From Candidatus Uhrbacteria bacterium RIFCSPHIGHO2_01_FULL_63_20 (lineage in GTDB: Bacteria; Patescibacteriota; Patescibacteriia; UBA9934; GWF2-40-263): a stretch of DNA of 49,360 nt. Shown here in pieces: positions 25,988 to 35,032 of this stretch. The stretch's first letter is position 1, and each line of letters starts with the position of its first letter. A program made the position numbers and the translations under genes. Below the pieces are notes generated by a model. That model saw nothing but the letters and a program-made list of their open reading frames with translations. It was not told the origin of the DNA and made no database searches. Where the stretch lies: positions 44,957-94,316 of the forward strand of contig MGDT01000006.1 in NCBI GenBank assembly GCA_001791045.1, written 5' to 3'.

Positions 25988-26182
25988 ATGATTTTCGGCT
26001 GGCTCTTCCTTGCCGTGCTCGTGACCCTCGCCGGCGCGGGGGTGGCGGTGCTCATGCAGGAGGTCGAGCAGGAGCACGACGACGAAGCCGCTTACGGGCG
26101 ACGCATCGACGAGCAGCAAGCCGCCATAAAGGTCGCTCGAAGCAAAGCCGCCCGTCCGCGCCGAACCCGCCGTTCCGCATGA
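25988..26182 (+). CDS. Small single-TM hypothetical protein
   Basis: 64-aa ORF, N-terminal TM, basic tail. Confidence 0.5.
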   Translation: MIFGWLFLAVLVTLAGAGVAVLMQEVEQEHDDEAAYGRRIDEQQAAIKVARSKAARPRRTRRSA

Positions 26183-26916
26183 TTCCCTCCCGCCTTCCTC
26201 ACGCCGTGGTGCTCGTGTCCGTCGCGATCGCGGTCGGGAGCCTTGCGGTCGGCGCGCTCCCTGATCCGGACCGGCACCGCGCGGTGTCCGACGACGGCCG
26301 TCTCGCGGTGGAATGGCGCGGATCCGACGGCGCCTCGATCGCCCGGGTCTCGGACGCCCGTACCGACGGGTTCACCGCGTACCTGATCCTGTCCGGCGGT
26401 CTCCCGATCCATGGGGCGTTCACGCTCACCTTCTCCTCCGCGTCCGACTGGGCGCCCAGCCGGTTCGGCGACGTGCCGCTCGCCCTGTGGGGATACGACC
26501 CGTCCGTGCTTGCCTGGCGACGGGCGAGCTCGGTGGAGGACGCGAGCACCGGCATGATCGAGGCGGAAGGGATCCCGGGGATCGACCGATGGATGCCGGC
26601 CCCCCGCGACCCCGGCGAGTCCTCTCCCCAGACCCCGGTGCTGTTGGACGCGCTCCTCTCGTTCCCTCCGCCAGGCGCGGTGGGGTTCACCGCTTCTGCC
26701 GCGGTCGCGCCTGACGCGGACGCGTTCTTCTTGGTGGACGATTCCCTCGCGAATGGCGGCTGCGGCGGCCTGTTCCATCCGGGGCGTGAACGCACCCTCA
26801 CGAGCCGCGAGGTGGTGAGCGACGACCGCTCGACCCGCGTCACCGTCGCGTGGGAACTCGCCGACGGCTGCGCCGAGAACCAGCCCTTGTCCACAAGGGG
26901 AGTTGCGCGGCCGTGA
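26179..26916 (+). CDS. Hypothetical secreted/anchored protein
   Basis: Signal-like N-terminus, overlaps previous ORF by ATGA. Confidence 0.55.
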   Translation: MIPSRLPHAVVLVSVAIAVGSLAVGALPDPDRHRAVSDDGRLAVEWRGSDGASIARVSDARTDGFTAYLILSGGLPIHGAFTLTFSSASDWAPSRFGDVPLALWGYDPSVLAWRRASSVEDASTGMIEAEGIPGIDRWMPAPRDPGESSPQTPVLLDALLSFPPPGAVGFTASAAVAPDADAFFLVDDSLANGGCGGLFHPGRERTLTSREVVSDDRSTRVTVAWELADGCAENQPLSTRGVARP

Positions 26917-26954
26917 TATCATGTTCGCAATCCTAAGGAGGAATCCCCACGCGT

Positions 26955-27266
26955 ATGCCAGCCAAGAAATCGGTCCGTCGCGTCCGACGCGCCAGGATGT
27001 CCGACGACCTGTCCCCCATGTCGCTCTTGCAGGCGCCTGACGAACCGAAACCCGAACCCATGCCGGGCCCGCAGCTGTCCTACGGCTGCTCGAGCTGCCA
27101 GCACCTGCCCATGGCCTCGCACCGCCTGATTGCGTATTTCGGCGCGTTCATGGTACTCATGTCCGGCGTGCTTTTGTCCTCGACTTTCGTGGCCGAAGCG
27201 TCCGCATGGCAGGACCTGTTCGATCAGGTGAGTTCTGCCGCCAGCGGCCTCTCCTCGGGCACCTGA
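26955..27266 (+). CDS. Hypothetical small membrane protein
   Basis: AAGGAGG RBS at 26935; CSSCQH motif and one TM segment. Confidence 0.55.
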   Translation: MPAKKSVRRVRRARMSDDLSPMSLLQAPDEPKPEPMPGPQLSYGCSSCQHLPMASHRLIAYFGAFMVLMSGVLLSSTFVAEASAWQDLFDQVSSAASGLSSGT

Positions 27267-27271
27267 ACGCT

Positions 27272-27898
27272 ATGATCCATGTTCCGAAGGCGGGATGTGC
27301 CGCCGCGTGTCTGGTTTTGCTTGGAGCCGGATGTTCGTCCGCTCCCTCCGTGCAGTATCCCCCCGTCGTCGCTCCCGTCGAACCTGAACCGACCCCTGTT
27401 GTGACCGAGACTACGAAGACGCTCGCGTTCCCCGGCCTCCTCCCCAAGGAGAGAATCGAGGGGAAGCGAATCCGCATCGAGACCGCCAAGGGCGACATCG
27501 TGCTTGACCTGTATCCGGACACCGCGCCGCTCACGGTGTCGAACTTCGTGTATCTCGCGGGCCAGGGATTCTACGACAATCTCACCTTCCACCGGGTCAT
27601 CGAGGATTTCATGATCCAGGGCGGCGATCCCAACGGGAACGGCACGGGCGGCCCCGGCTACAAGTTCCAGGACGAAGTCGGTCCGGGCACGCCGACGTTC
27701 GACAAGGTCGGGTTGCTCGCCATGGCCAACGCCGGTCCAGGTACGAACGGATCGCAATTCTTCATCACCACCGTGCTCACCCCGTGGCTCAACGGCAAGC
27801 ACACGATCTTCGGGGAAGTGGCGGAAGGGATGGAGGTGGTGATGGCCATCAAGGGCGGCGACCGGATGACGAAGGTGACCGTCGAGGACAAACCGTAA
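27272..27898 (+). CDS. Cyclophilin-type peptidyl-prolyl isomerase lipoprotein
   Basis: Lipobox [41 protein letters not shown]. Confidence 0.93.
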   Translation: MIHVPKAGCAAACLVLLGAGCSSAPSVQYPPVVAPVEPEPTPVVTETTKTLAFPGLLPKERIEGKRIRIETAKGDIVLDLYPDTAPLTVSNFVYLAGQGFYDNLTFHRVIEDFMIQGGDPNGNGTGGPGYKFQDEVGPGTPTFDKVGLLAMANAGPGTNGSQFFITTVLTPWLNGKHTIFGEVAEGMEVVMAIKGGDRMTKVTVEDKP

Positions 27899-27907
27899 GG
27901 AGATGCT

Positions 27908-29026
27908 ATGCTGGGGAGACGTATGAAACGCCTCCCTTTGCTTTTGGCCGCCATCGCCCTGGTCGGCGCCGGGTGCGCGGAGCCGGAGCCCGTGCCCTCG
28001 GTGGTCGAGGCCGCTCCCGAGGAGGTGCGCATGCCGCTCCCCAAGGAGGTACGCGGGATCTACTGGACCGCGCAGACCGCCGGCACGAAGCGCGGCGACG
28101 AGCTGCTCGCGTACATGCGGGAGACCGGGCTCAACGCGGCCGTGATCGACCTCAAGATGGACGACGGGGAGCTCGCGTTCGTTCCGGACGACGAGACGCT
28201 GCGCGCGTACGCCATGGAACAGCCCGTCATTGCCGGCCTCGACGCGCTCACGCGGAAGTTGGCGGACGCCGGTCTGTACCGCATCGCGCGCATCGCGGTG
28301 ATGCGCGACAGCGCGTACGCATCGGCGCACGCCGAGGCCGCGCTCCGTTTTCCGAAGGGGAGCCTGTGGCGCGACAACACGGGCGCCGCCTGGGTGGATC
28401 CCGCGGACCCGGGCGTGGCCGCCTACGCGCTCGCGCTCGGCCGGGAGGCCTACGCGCGCGGGTTCGACGAGATCCAGTACGACTACGTGCGTTTCGCCTC
28501 GGACGGGGCCATCTCCTCCATCCGTTATCCGGCCTACGACGGGACTCTTCCCAAGGAGGAGGTGATGCGGGCGTTCTTCAAGACGGTCGGCGGGACGCTC
28601 AAGGAGGAGGGGATCCCGGTGTCTTTCGACCTGTTCGGGATGACCTTCGAGAGCGTGGACGATTTCAACATCGGCCAGCGACTGATCGACGCCTACCCGC
28701 ACGCCGATTTCGTCTCGCCCATGACCTACCCGTCGCATTACGCCGCCGGGTTCCAGGGCTACCGGAACCCCGCGCTGTACCCCTACGAGGTGCCCACGCA
28801 CTCGTTCGAATCGGGGAAAGCAATGCTTGAGAAGGAACTGGGCGTGCCGCAAGGCGAAAGCGCTTCGCACATCCGCCCGTGGATCCAGGATTTCGACATC
28901 GGCGCCATCTACACCGCGGCGCGCATCGAGGCGCAGATCCGGGCGGCCCGCGACGCAGGCGCGAGCGGCTGGATGCTCTGGAACGCGCGCAACGTGTACG
29001 AGAGGGCGGAGTACGTCAAGGAATAG
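27908..29026 (+). CDS. Putative glycoside hydrolase (DUF4015-like) lipoprotein
   Basis: Lipobox LVGAGC; VRGIYWTAQTAG, FDEIQYDYVRF, DFVSPMTYPSHY, GWMLWNARNVY. Confidence 0.8.
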   Translation: MLGRRMKRLPLLLAAIALVGAGCAEPEPVPSVVEAAPEEVRMPLPKEVRGIYWTAQTAGTKRGDELLAYMRETGLNAAVIDLKMDDGELAFVPDDETLRAYAMEQPVIAGLDALTRKLADAGLYRIARIAVMRDSAYASAHAEAALRFPKGSLWRDNTGAAWVDPADPGVAAYALALGREAYARGFDEIQYDYVRFASDGAISSIRYPAYDGTLPKEEVMRAFFKTVGGTLKEEGIPVSFDLFGMTFESVDDFNIGQRLIDAYPHADFVSPMTYPSHYAAGFQGYRNPALYPYEVPTHSFESGKAMLEKELGVPQGESASHIRPWIQDFDIGAIYTAARIEAQIRAARDAGASGWMLWNARNVYERAEYVKE

Positions 29027-29065
29027 ATTCGCCAGGCGCGAGGCGTTTTGCTATGCTGAACGTGT

Positions 29066-29320
29066 ATGGGAAACAATGAAATCACCACTGGTGAAATCCT
29101 GGATTTCCTGAAGGAGAACATGGTCACGAAAGACGACATGCGCGAGTATGTTGGTGGTCAGATTCAGGCTTCGGAACAGCGTCTGATTTCGCATATCGAT
29201 CGTTTCGCAAAGCTCCACGAGGCACTGGATACCGAATTGATCGCCATGCGCGGTAAGTACGACCGCTTGGAGAGCAGGCTCGAGATCGTCGAGCAAAAGC
29301 TTGGCCTCGCAGGAGCGTGA
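29066..29320 (+). CDS. Small coiled-coil hypothetical protein
   Basis: 84 aa, heptad-rich C-terminus. Confidence 0.6.
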   Translation: MGNNEITTGEILDFLKENMVTKDDMREYVGGQIQASEQRLISHIDRFAKLHEALDTELIAMRGKYDRLESRLEIVEQKLGLAGA

Positions 29321-29362
29321 TCAGGATGTTGGAAGGCCTCGCCCCCGGCGTGGTTTTTTGTT

Positions 29363-29413
29363 GGGTAAGTATCCCAATTGCCACCTGGCTGGTGGCAATT
29401 GGGATACTTACCC
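29363..29413. repeat. Perfect 23-bp inverted repeat GGGTAAGTATCCCAATTGCCACC-tggct-GGTGGCAATTGGGATACTTACCC
   Basis: Both arms read base by base: 29363-29385 and 29391-29413. Confidence 0.95.
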
Positions 29414-29445
29414 TTTCTTATCCGTAATTTTGCTATAATCCCCCC

Positions 29446-30843
29446 ATGCCTCGCCTCATCACCCAACGCAGTTTTTACCAGTACCTCAAATGCCCGAACT
29501 GGGTGTATTTCGACGCGCATGCCGACGCGCCCAAGCCGCACGATCCGCTCATGGAGCTGCTCGTGGACCAAGGGCTCATCAGAGAGAAGCAGCGCGAACT
29601 GCTCGCGGGGCGTCCGGACGTCGCCGAGGTGACCTACGAGGATCCTGAAGAGGCGTTTTCGCAGACGCTCCGGTTCATGCACGAGGGCCGAGGCACCATT
29701 TACCGCGCGGTGCTCATCGACAAGCATTGGATCGGCACCCCCGACGTGCTCGAGAAGGTGGAGGGCCGTTCCAAGGTGGGGGATTGGTATTACGTGGCCG
29801 CGGATTTCAAGGCCACGCGCGAGGTGCGCGACGACCACATGTTCCAAGGATGCTTCTACGCCGAGCTGTTGGAACGCATCCAAGGGGTGAAGCCCGAACG
29901 CGGATACGTGATCACGCCGGACCGCGCGGTGCTCCCGTACGGCATCGCGCCGTTCGAAACCGCGTACGCGCTGACCCTCGACGAGATCGAGCGCATCGTG
30001 GCCGGACAAAAGCCGGCGCATTTCACCACGAGCGGGTGCAAGCAATCCCCCTGGTTCGAGAAATGCCGCGCTCTCTCGGAGGGGTGCGACGACCTGTCAT
30101 TGCTCAACCGCGTGTGGCGCGAGGAAGTGGCGCGGCTCGAGGCGGCGGGGGTGAAGACGATCAGCGCGCTTGCCGCCGCGTCCGTCGAGGACCTGTCGCA
30201 TCGGGCGCCGGACGTGCGTCCCGAGCGCATCGAGCGCATGCGCGACCAGGCCGTGGCGATCAAGAACGGCACGCATCTCATCACCGGGGCCGTGGACTTT
30301 CCCGAGGGGAAGCGCGCCGTCTATTTCGACATCGAGAGCGATCCCTTGCGCGACCTGGACTACCTGTTCGGCGTGCTCGTGGTGGACGGCGCCCAGAGCG
30401 AATACCGCGCCTTCTTCGCTTCCTCGCCCGAGGATCAGGAACGCATGTGGAAGGAGTTTTGCGGATTCATCGAGAGTCATTTCGACGTCCCCGTGTACCA
30501 TTACGGCTCGTTCGAGGCCGACGTGCTACGGCGGTTCGCGGCGAAGTACGGGAGCAGTTCCATCGCCCGCGAGGCGCTGGAGAGGAACCTCATCGACGTG
30601 AACGTGGCGTTGCGCACCGCGGTCATCTTCCCGCTCACCTTTTACAGCCTCAAGGACATCGCGAGCTACCTCGGGTTTTCCTGGCGCGCCGAGGACGCGT
30701 CGGGCGCGAACTCGGTGCTGTGGTTCGAGAAATGGCTCGCGACCAAGGACGACGCCCTCAAGCGGAAGATCTTGGACTATAATGAGGATGACGTGCGCGC
30801 CACCTGGAAACTCAAGGAATGGCTCCAAGGACATTGCCTATGA
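29446..30843 (+). CDS. TM0106-family RecB-like nuclease fused to RNase H-like exonuclease domain
   Basis: LKCPNWVYFD and SGCKQSPWFEKCRALSEGC cysteine pattern; VYFDIESDPLRDLDYLFGVL; NEDDVRATW. Confidence 0.8.
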   Translation: MPRLITQRSFYQYLKCPNWVYFDAHADAPKPHDPLMELLVDQGLIREKQRELLAGRPDVAEVTYEDPEEAFSQTLRFMHEGRGTIYRAVLIDKHWIGTPDVLEKVEGRSKVGDWYYVAADFKATREVRDDHMFQGCFYAELLERIQGVKPERGYVITPDRAVLPYGIAPFETAYALTLDEIERIVAGQKPAHFTTSGCKQSPWFEKCRALSEGCDDLSLLNRVWREEVARLEAAGVKTISALAAASVEDLSHRAPDVRPERIERMRDQAVAIKNGTHLITGAVDFPEGKRAVYFDIESDPLRDLDYLFGVLVVDGAQSEYRAFFASSPEDQERMWKEFCGFIESHFDVPVYHYGSFEADVLRRFAAKYGSSSIAREALERNLIDVNVALRTAVIFPLTFYSLKDIASYLGFSWRAEDASGANSVLWFEKWLATKDDALKRKILDYNEDDVRATWKLKEWLQGHCL

Positions 30844-31019
30844 AATCCGTATCCAAGCTCGAACTCCCGATCGCCATCGGCGCCGCCGCGTTCCTGGTCG
30901 CCGTCTCCCTCCTCGCGATCGCGGCCACGCGACGGACGCCGACGGTCGAGATCATCGAGTCCCCGAGCCCGTCCGTGTCCAAGCCCCTGCCGGCAGGGGA
31001 GACGCCGGTTTCCCGGTGA
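30840..31019 (+). CDS. Tiny single-TM protein
   Basis: ATGA overlap with nuclease gene; C-terminus encoded by palindrome CCCCTGCCGGCAGGGG (30984-30999). Confidence 0.45.
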   Translation: MKSVSKLELPIAIGAAAFLVAVSLLAIAATRRTPTVEIIESPSPSVSKPLPAGETPVSR

Positions 31020-31021
31020 GT

Positions 31022-31465
31022 ATGGCCCGCGAGATCTCCGAACGGACGCTCCTCATCGTCTTCGTCCCGCTGTTCCTGCTCGTGATCGTGACGGCGAGCT
31101 GGGCGATCCGGTCTTCGCGAGCGCCCGAGCAGGTGCCGCTTGAGGCCTTGCCGCTCGCGACCCAGGTGATGTACGGTCACCCGTCCCCAAGCATCTGCGA
31201 AGCGGCCGGGGGGGCGGTCAGATACGAACGCGTGACCGAATGTTTCAGCGGTCCCGGCGTGCACGACGCGTGCGAGTTCCCGGGCGTGCTGTGCTTCACC
31301 GGCGGAGACGGAAGCGTATGCCGCGAAGCGCGCGCGCCGTACTGCGCGTGCGAGGGGGCCGACGACTGTCCGGACCGCATGGTCTGCCAAGGCCCGCAGG
31401 TCGGGGAGACGCGTTGCGTCCCGTCCCCGTCGTATCCGTATCCAAAGCCCTATCCTATTTATTAG
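31022..31465 (+). CDS. Cys-rich secreted/anchored protein
   Basis: N-terminal TM and about ten Cys in the extracellular part. Confidence 0.6.
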   Translation: MAREISERTLLIVFVPLFLLVIVTASWAIRSSRAPEQVPLEALPLATQVMYGHPSPSICEAAGGAVRYERVTECFSGPGVHDACEFPGVLCFTGGDGSVCREARAPYCACEGADDCPDRMVCQGPQVGETRCVPSPSYPYPKPYPIY

Positions 31466-31471
31466 CCCCAC

Positions 31472-32311
31472 ATGCATCTTCGCGCGAAGCTCATCTTGAT
31501 CCCGTTCGCCATCGCGGCCGCGGCGTTCCTCTACGCCAACCGCGTGGCGGTTTCGGACGTCTTCCGCGCCGCCGCCCAACCGCCTCTCCCCCCCGCCATC
31601 ACCTACGAGGAGGTGGTGGAGACGGGTGACGACGAGGGAGGTCCGGTCGCAGGCGAGCGGTCGGAGACCCCGCGAGCCGAGGACGGACCTCCCTCGTCGT
31701 TGGGTCCCGTCTCTCCCGCTGACGAGCTTCCGTCCGCTTTCAACCTCGCCGTCCCATTCACCCCCCAAGCGCCGTTCGCGAACTGGGACGAGGTCCACGA
31801 GGAGACCTGCGAGGAAGCGAGCGTGTACATGGTGGAGCGGTTCTATGGCGGGCAGCCCAGCGGCCTCATCGACGCGCGGGACGCCGAAAAGGCGCTCCTG
31901 TCGCTGGTCGAGACGCAGCGCCGCTTGTTCGGGTTCTTCGAGGATACGACGGCGCGGCAGACCGGGCTGTTCGCGAAGGAGGCGTACGGCGTCTCGTCCA
32001 CGGTGATCGAGGATCCGAGCGCTGAGGACCTGAAGCGCCTGATCTTGTCGGGCCGGCCGGTCCTCGTGCCCGCCGCCGGACGCGAGTTGCATAACCCGTT
32101 TTTCACGGGCGAAGGCCCGCTCTACCACATGATCGTCCTGCGCGGCTGGACCGAGGAGGGGTTCATCGTGAACGACCCGGGCACCCGCCGCGGCGAGGGG
32201 TACGTCTATGGCGAGGCGACCATCATGGAGGCGATGGATGATTGGGATCCGGCCACGGCCGGCCTCTCGGGCGCGAAGCGCGTGCTGGTGATCGAGCCGA
32301 ACGAACCCTAA
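31472..32311 (+). CDS. C39-like (papain-like) peptidase
   Basis: HEETCEEASVYM (Cys), LYHMIVLRGW (His), IVNDPGTRRGEGYVY (Asp). Confidence 0.8.
   Translation: MHLRAKLILIPFAIAAAAFLYANRVAVSDVFRAAAQPPLPPAITYEEVVETGDDEGGPVAGERSETPRAEDGPPSSLGPVSPADELPSAFNLAVPFTPQAPFANWDEVHEETCEEASVYMVERFYGGQPSGLIDARDAEKALLSLVETQRRLFGFFEDTTARQTGLFAKEAYGVSSTVIEDPSAEDLKRLILSGRPVLVPAAGRELHNPFFTGEGPLYHMIVLRGWTEEGFIVNDPGTRRGEGYVYGEATIMEAMDDWDPATAGLSGAKRVLVIEPNEP
31619..31713. repeat. Nested inverted repeat inside the C39 peptidase gene
   Basis: 16-bp perfect arms ACGACGAGGGAGGTCC (31629-31644) / GGACCTCCCTCGTCGT (31685-31700); outer arms GAGACGGG (31619-31626) / CCCGTCTC (31706-31713). Confidence 0.9.
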
Positions 32312-32317
32312 GCCCTC

Positions 32318-33526
32318 ATGTCCGTCCCGGCCGTCATCTCCGTCGCGCAGTACCTCGACCTGGTGAACGACCGGCTGCGCGAGGTGCCTTCGGACGTGGG
32401 CGTGGAAGGGGAGGTGTCGGATCTGCGCGTGTCCCACGGCAAGTGGGTGGGCTTCGACCTCAAGGACGCGCAGGGCGGCGGGGTGCTCAAGTGCTTCATG
32501 ACCGTGTGGCAGCTGTCCGTGCCGCTTGAGGACGGGATGCGCGTGCGCGTGACCGGGGGAGCCAAGGTGAGCGCCAGGTTCGGCAAGTTCCAGCTTGATG
32601 TCCGCACGGTTGAGTTGGTGGGAGAGGGGGCGCTCAAGCGCGCGTACCTCGCGTTGAAACGGAAGATGCAGGACGAAGGGCTCTTCGACGGCGCGCGCAA
32701 GCGTCCGATCCCGCGGTTCCCGGAACGCATCGGGCTCATCACTTCCCGCGAGGCCGCGGCGTACGGCGATTTCCTGCGCGTGCTCGGCAACCGCTGGGGC
32801 GGGGTCGAGGTGGATTTCGTCCCGGTGCATGTCCAGGGCGGGAACGCCGTCCCCGAAATCCTCGCCGCGTTCGAGCATTTTCATCATCTGGGCGAATCGG
32901 AGCGGCCCGACGTGCTCGTGCTCACCCGCGGCGGCGGCGGGCTGGAGGACCTGCACGCCTTCAACGACGAGTCCGTGGCCCGCGCGGTGTTTTCGAGCCG
33001 CGTGCCGGTGGTGGTGGGCGTGGGCCACGAGCGCGACGAGTCGTTGTGCGATTTCGTCGCGGACGTACGGGCGTCCACGCCCAGCAACGCCGCCGAGCGG
33101 GTGGCACCCAGCCGCGACGAGGTGCGCTACGAGCTCGACGCCATGACGCGTCGGGTCGAAGAGGTGTTGCGCGCGAACCTGGACGCGCGTCGTCGCATCG
33201 TGGAGCACGCGGCGTCGTCCGCCTCCGCGCTCGTGTCGCGCCAGCGCGAACGGCTCACCTCGGAACTCGACGCGTTCGGCACCGCGACCGACCGCTGGAT
33301 TCCCAATATCTCCGAACGCATCGAAGGGGCGTTGCGGGTGCTGCGCCAGGTGGATCCCAACCGGGTGTTGGCGCGCGGGTACAGCATCGTCAAATCTGGC
33401 AAAACCCTCCTCCGCGACGCCTCGGAACTTGTCGTGGGTACGGACGTGTCTGTACAATTGTCCCGTGGGACGTTCGATGCGAACGTTCTTCGTATAAACG
33501 GCACGGGCAAACAACGGTTGGTCTGA
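32318..33526 (+). CDS. xseA: Exodeoxyribonuclease VII large subunit
   Basis: VEGEVSDLRVSHGKWVGFDLKD, RIGLITSREAAAYGDFL, LTRGGGGLEDLHAFNDE, GVGHERDESLCDFVAD. Confidence 0.95.
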   Translation: MSVPAVISVAQYLDLVNDRLREVPSDVGVEGEVSDLRVSHGKWVGFDLKDAQGGGVLKCFMTVWQLSVPLEDGMRVRVTGGAKVSARFGKFQLDVRTVELVGEGALKRAYLALKRKMQDEGLFDGARKRPIPRFPERIGLITSREAAAYGDFLRVLGNRWGGVEVDFVPVHVQGGNAVPEILAAFEHFHHLGESERPDVLVLTRGGGGLEDLHAFNDESVARAVFSSRVPVVVGVGHERDESLCDFVADVRASTPSNAAERVAPSRDEVRYELDAMTRRVEEVLRANLDARRRIVEHAASSASALVSRQRERLTSELDAFGTATDRWIPNISERIEGALRVLRQVDPNRVLARGYSIVKSGKTLLRDASELVVGTDVSVQLSRGTFDANVLRINGTGKQRLV

Positions 33527-33527
33527 T

Positions 33528-33734
33528 ATGGCTGCCAAAGGAAAGAAGATGGATTTCGCCAAGGCGTTCGAGGAGCTCGAGGCCATCACCCGGTGGTTCG
33601 AACAGGAGGGGGCGGACCTCGACGAAGGGCTCAAGAGGTTCGAACGCGGGCTCGAGCTCGCGCGCGCGTGCAAGGAACGGCTCGCCGAGGTGGAGGCCAA
33701 CGTGAAGGAGATTAAAAAGAAGTTCGAAGCATGA
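33528..33734 (+). CDS. xseB: Exodeoxyribonuclease VII small subunit
   Basis: FAKAFEELEAITRWFEQEGADLDEGLKRFERGLELARACKERL. Confidence 0.9.
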   Translation: MAAKGKKMDFAKAFEELEAITRWFEQEGADLDEGLKRFERGLELARACKERLAEVEANVKEIKKKFEA

Positions 33735-33735
33735 T

Positions 33736-34089
33736 ATGGCCTCCATCATCCTCCGTTGGGTCATCAACGCCGTCGCGCTCGTGGTGATCGCGAACGTCGT
33801 CCCTGGATTCGGGGTGGACGGGTTCTACACCGCGCTCATCGCCGCGCTCGTGCTCGGGCTCGTGAACGCGCTCATCCGCCCGATCCTGATCGTGCTCACG
33901 CTCCCCATCACCATCCTCACGCTCGGATTGTTCGCGTTGGTCATAAACGCGCTCATGATCTGGTTCGTGAGCACGATCGTGAAAGGATTCACGGTCGAAG
34001 GGTTCACGCCGGCGTTCCTCGCCGCGGTCCTCCTGTGGCTGACGAGCGTCGCGACCAACTGGTTGGTGAAAAAAGCATCCGAAAGCTGA
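33736..34089 (+). CDS. Phage-holin-family / YvlD-like membrane protein
   Basis: Multi-TM; LVNALIRPILIVLTLPITILTLGLFALVINALM. Confidence 0.8.
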   Translation: MASIILRWVINAVALVVIANVVPGFGVDGFYTALIAALVLGLVNALIRPILIVLTLPITILTLGLFALVINALMIWFVSTIVKGFTVEGFTPAFLAAVLLWLTSVATNWLVKKASES

Positions 34090-34122
34090 ACATGAGCGGG
34101 CGCCTACGGGCGCCCTTTCCAT

Positions 34123-34815
34123 ATGTCCCGACCCACGTTCGTCCTGTCCCTTGGCGGCTCCATCGTGGCTCCCGAGCGGGGGATCGACACCGCGTTCCTC
34201 ACGGGGTTCCGCGACCTCATCCTCCGCCACGTCTCCCGCGGCTGGCGGTTCCTCATCGTCGTGGGCGGCGGCGTGACCGCGCGGCACTACCAGGACGCCG
34301 CGCGAGAGCTTTCCGACCTCACGCGCGAGGACCTCGACTGGCTCGGCATCCATGCGACCCGGTTGAACGGCCATCTGCTGCGCACCATGTTCCGCGGGGT
34401 CGCGCATCCGGCCGTGGTGAAGGATCCCACGCGTTCCCCGAAATCGTGGGTGAAGCCGGTCATGATCGGGGCGGGGTGGAAGCCGGGATGGTCCACGGAC
34501 TACGTCGCCGTGCGGCTCGCGAAGCGCATGGGCACGGACTTCATCGTGAACCTGTCCAACATCGACTATCTCTATAGCGAGGATCCGAAGAAGAATCCCA
34601 AGGCCGAGCCCATCTGCGAGATCGGCTGGAAGGATTTTCAGGAGATGGTAGGGGAGACCTGGGACCCGGGCATGAACGCCCCGTTCGACCCGGTGGCCTC
34701 GAAGCTGGCCCGGACGTCGAAAATGAAGGTGGCCATCGTGAACGGGACGGACCTCAAGAACCTCGACGCGCTCCTCTGCGGGCACCGGTTCACGGGGACC
34801 ATGGTCGGCGGTTGA
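34123..34815 (+). CDS. pyrH: UMP kinase-like amino-acid kinase family protein
   Basis: FVLSLGGSIVAP, IVVGGGVTARHYQ, FIVNLSNIDYLYSEDPKKNP, PFDPVASKLA. Confidence 0.8.
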   Translation: MSRPTFVLSLGGSIVAPERGIDTAFLTGFRDLILRHVSRGWRFLIVVGGGVTARHYQDAARELSDLTREDLDWLGIHATRLNGHLLRTMFRGVAHPAVVKDPTRSPKSWVKPVMIGAGWKPGWSTDYVAVRLAKRMGTDFIVNLSNIDYLYSEDPKKNPKAEPICEIGWKDFQEMVGETWDPGMNAPFDPVASKLARTSKMKVAIVNGTDLKNLDALLCGHRFTGTMVGG

Positions 34816-34840
34816 CGCTCTCCCTGCCCTTGGGTATAGT
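34812..34840 (+). promoter_or_regulatory. Promoter TTGACG-N17-TATAGT for rplJL
   Basis: -35 34812-34817, -10 34835-34840, overlapping the pyrH stop. Confidence 0.7.
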
Positions 34841-34859
34841 GCCGGGGCAATCGAATAGC

Positions 34860-34940
34860 CGCAGAAAACGGGGGCCGAAAGGCATAATTCCCGTCGAGGC
34901 ACATCACCATTTCTGCGACTTCAGGTTGGCAGAATTTTTT
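34860..34940 (+). promoter_or_regulatory. Probable L10 leader / transcription attenuator
   Basis: CGCAGAAA (34860-34867) pairs TTTCTGCG (34910-34917); alternatively TTCTGC (34911-34916) pairs GCAGAA (34929-34934) followed by TTTTTT. Confidence 0.6.
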
Positions 34941-34947
34941 AAATAAT

Positions 34948-35024
34948 GCTACGAACCAACGGACGGCCACGAAACAACAAACACGCGATCTCGTAGTTTC
35001 GTAGCAAGTCCGTAGGTTCGTAAC
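34948..35024. repeat. Long imperfect inverted repeat in rplJ 5' UTR
   Basis: GCTACGAACCAACGGAC (34948-34964) versus reverse complement of GTCCGTAGGTTCGTAAC (35008-35024), 2 mismatches; inner arms also complementary. Confidence 0.8.
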
Positions 35025-35032
35025 AACATCTT

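Noticed and set aside
30812-33700. 962-aa minus-strand ORF
   Set aside because: Antisense shadow ORF over the C39 peptidase, xseA and xseB; His/Arg-rich translation typical of high-GC reverse frames
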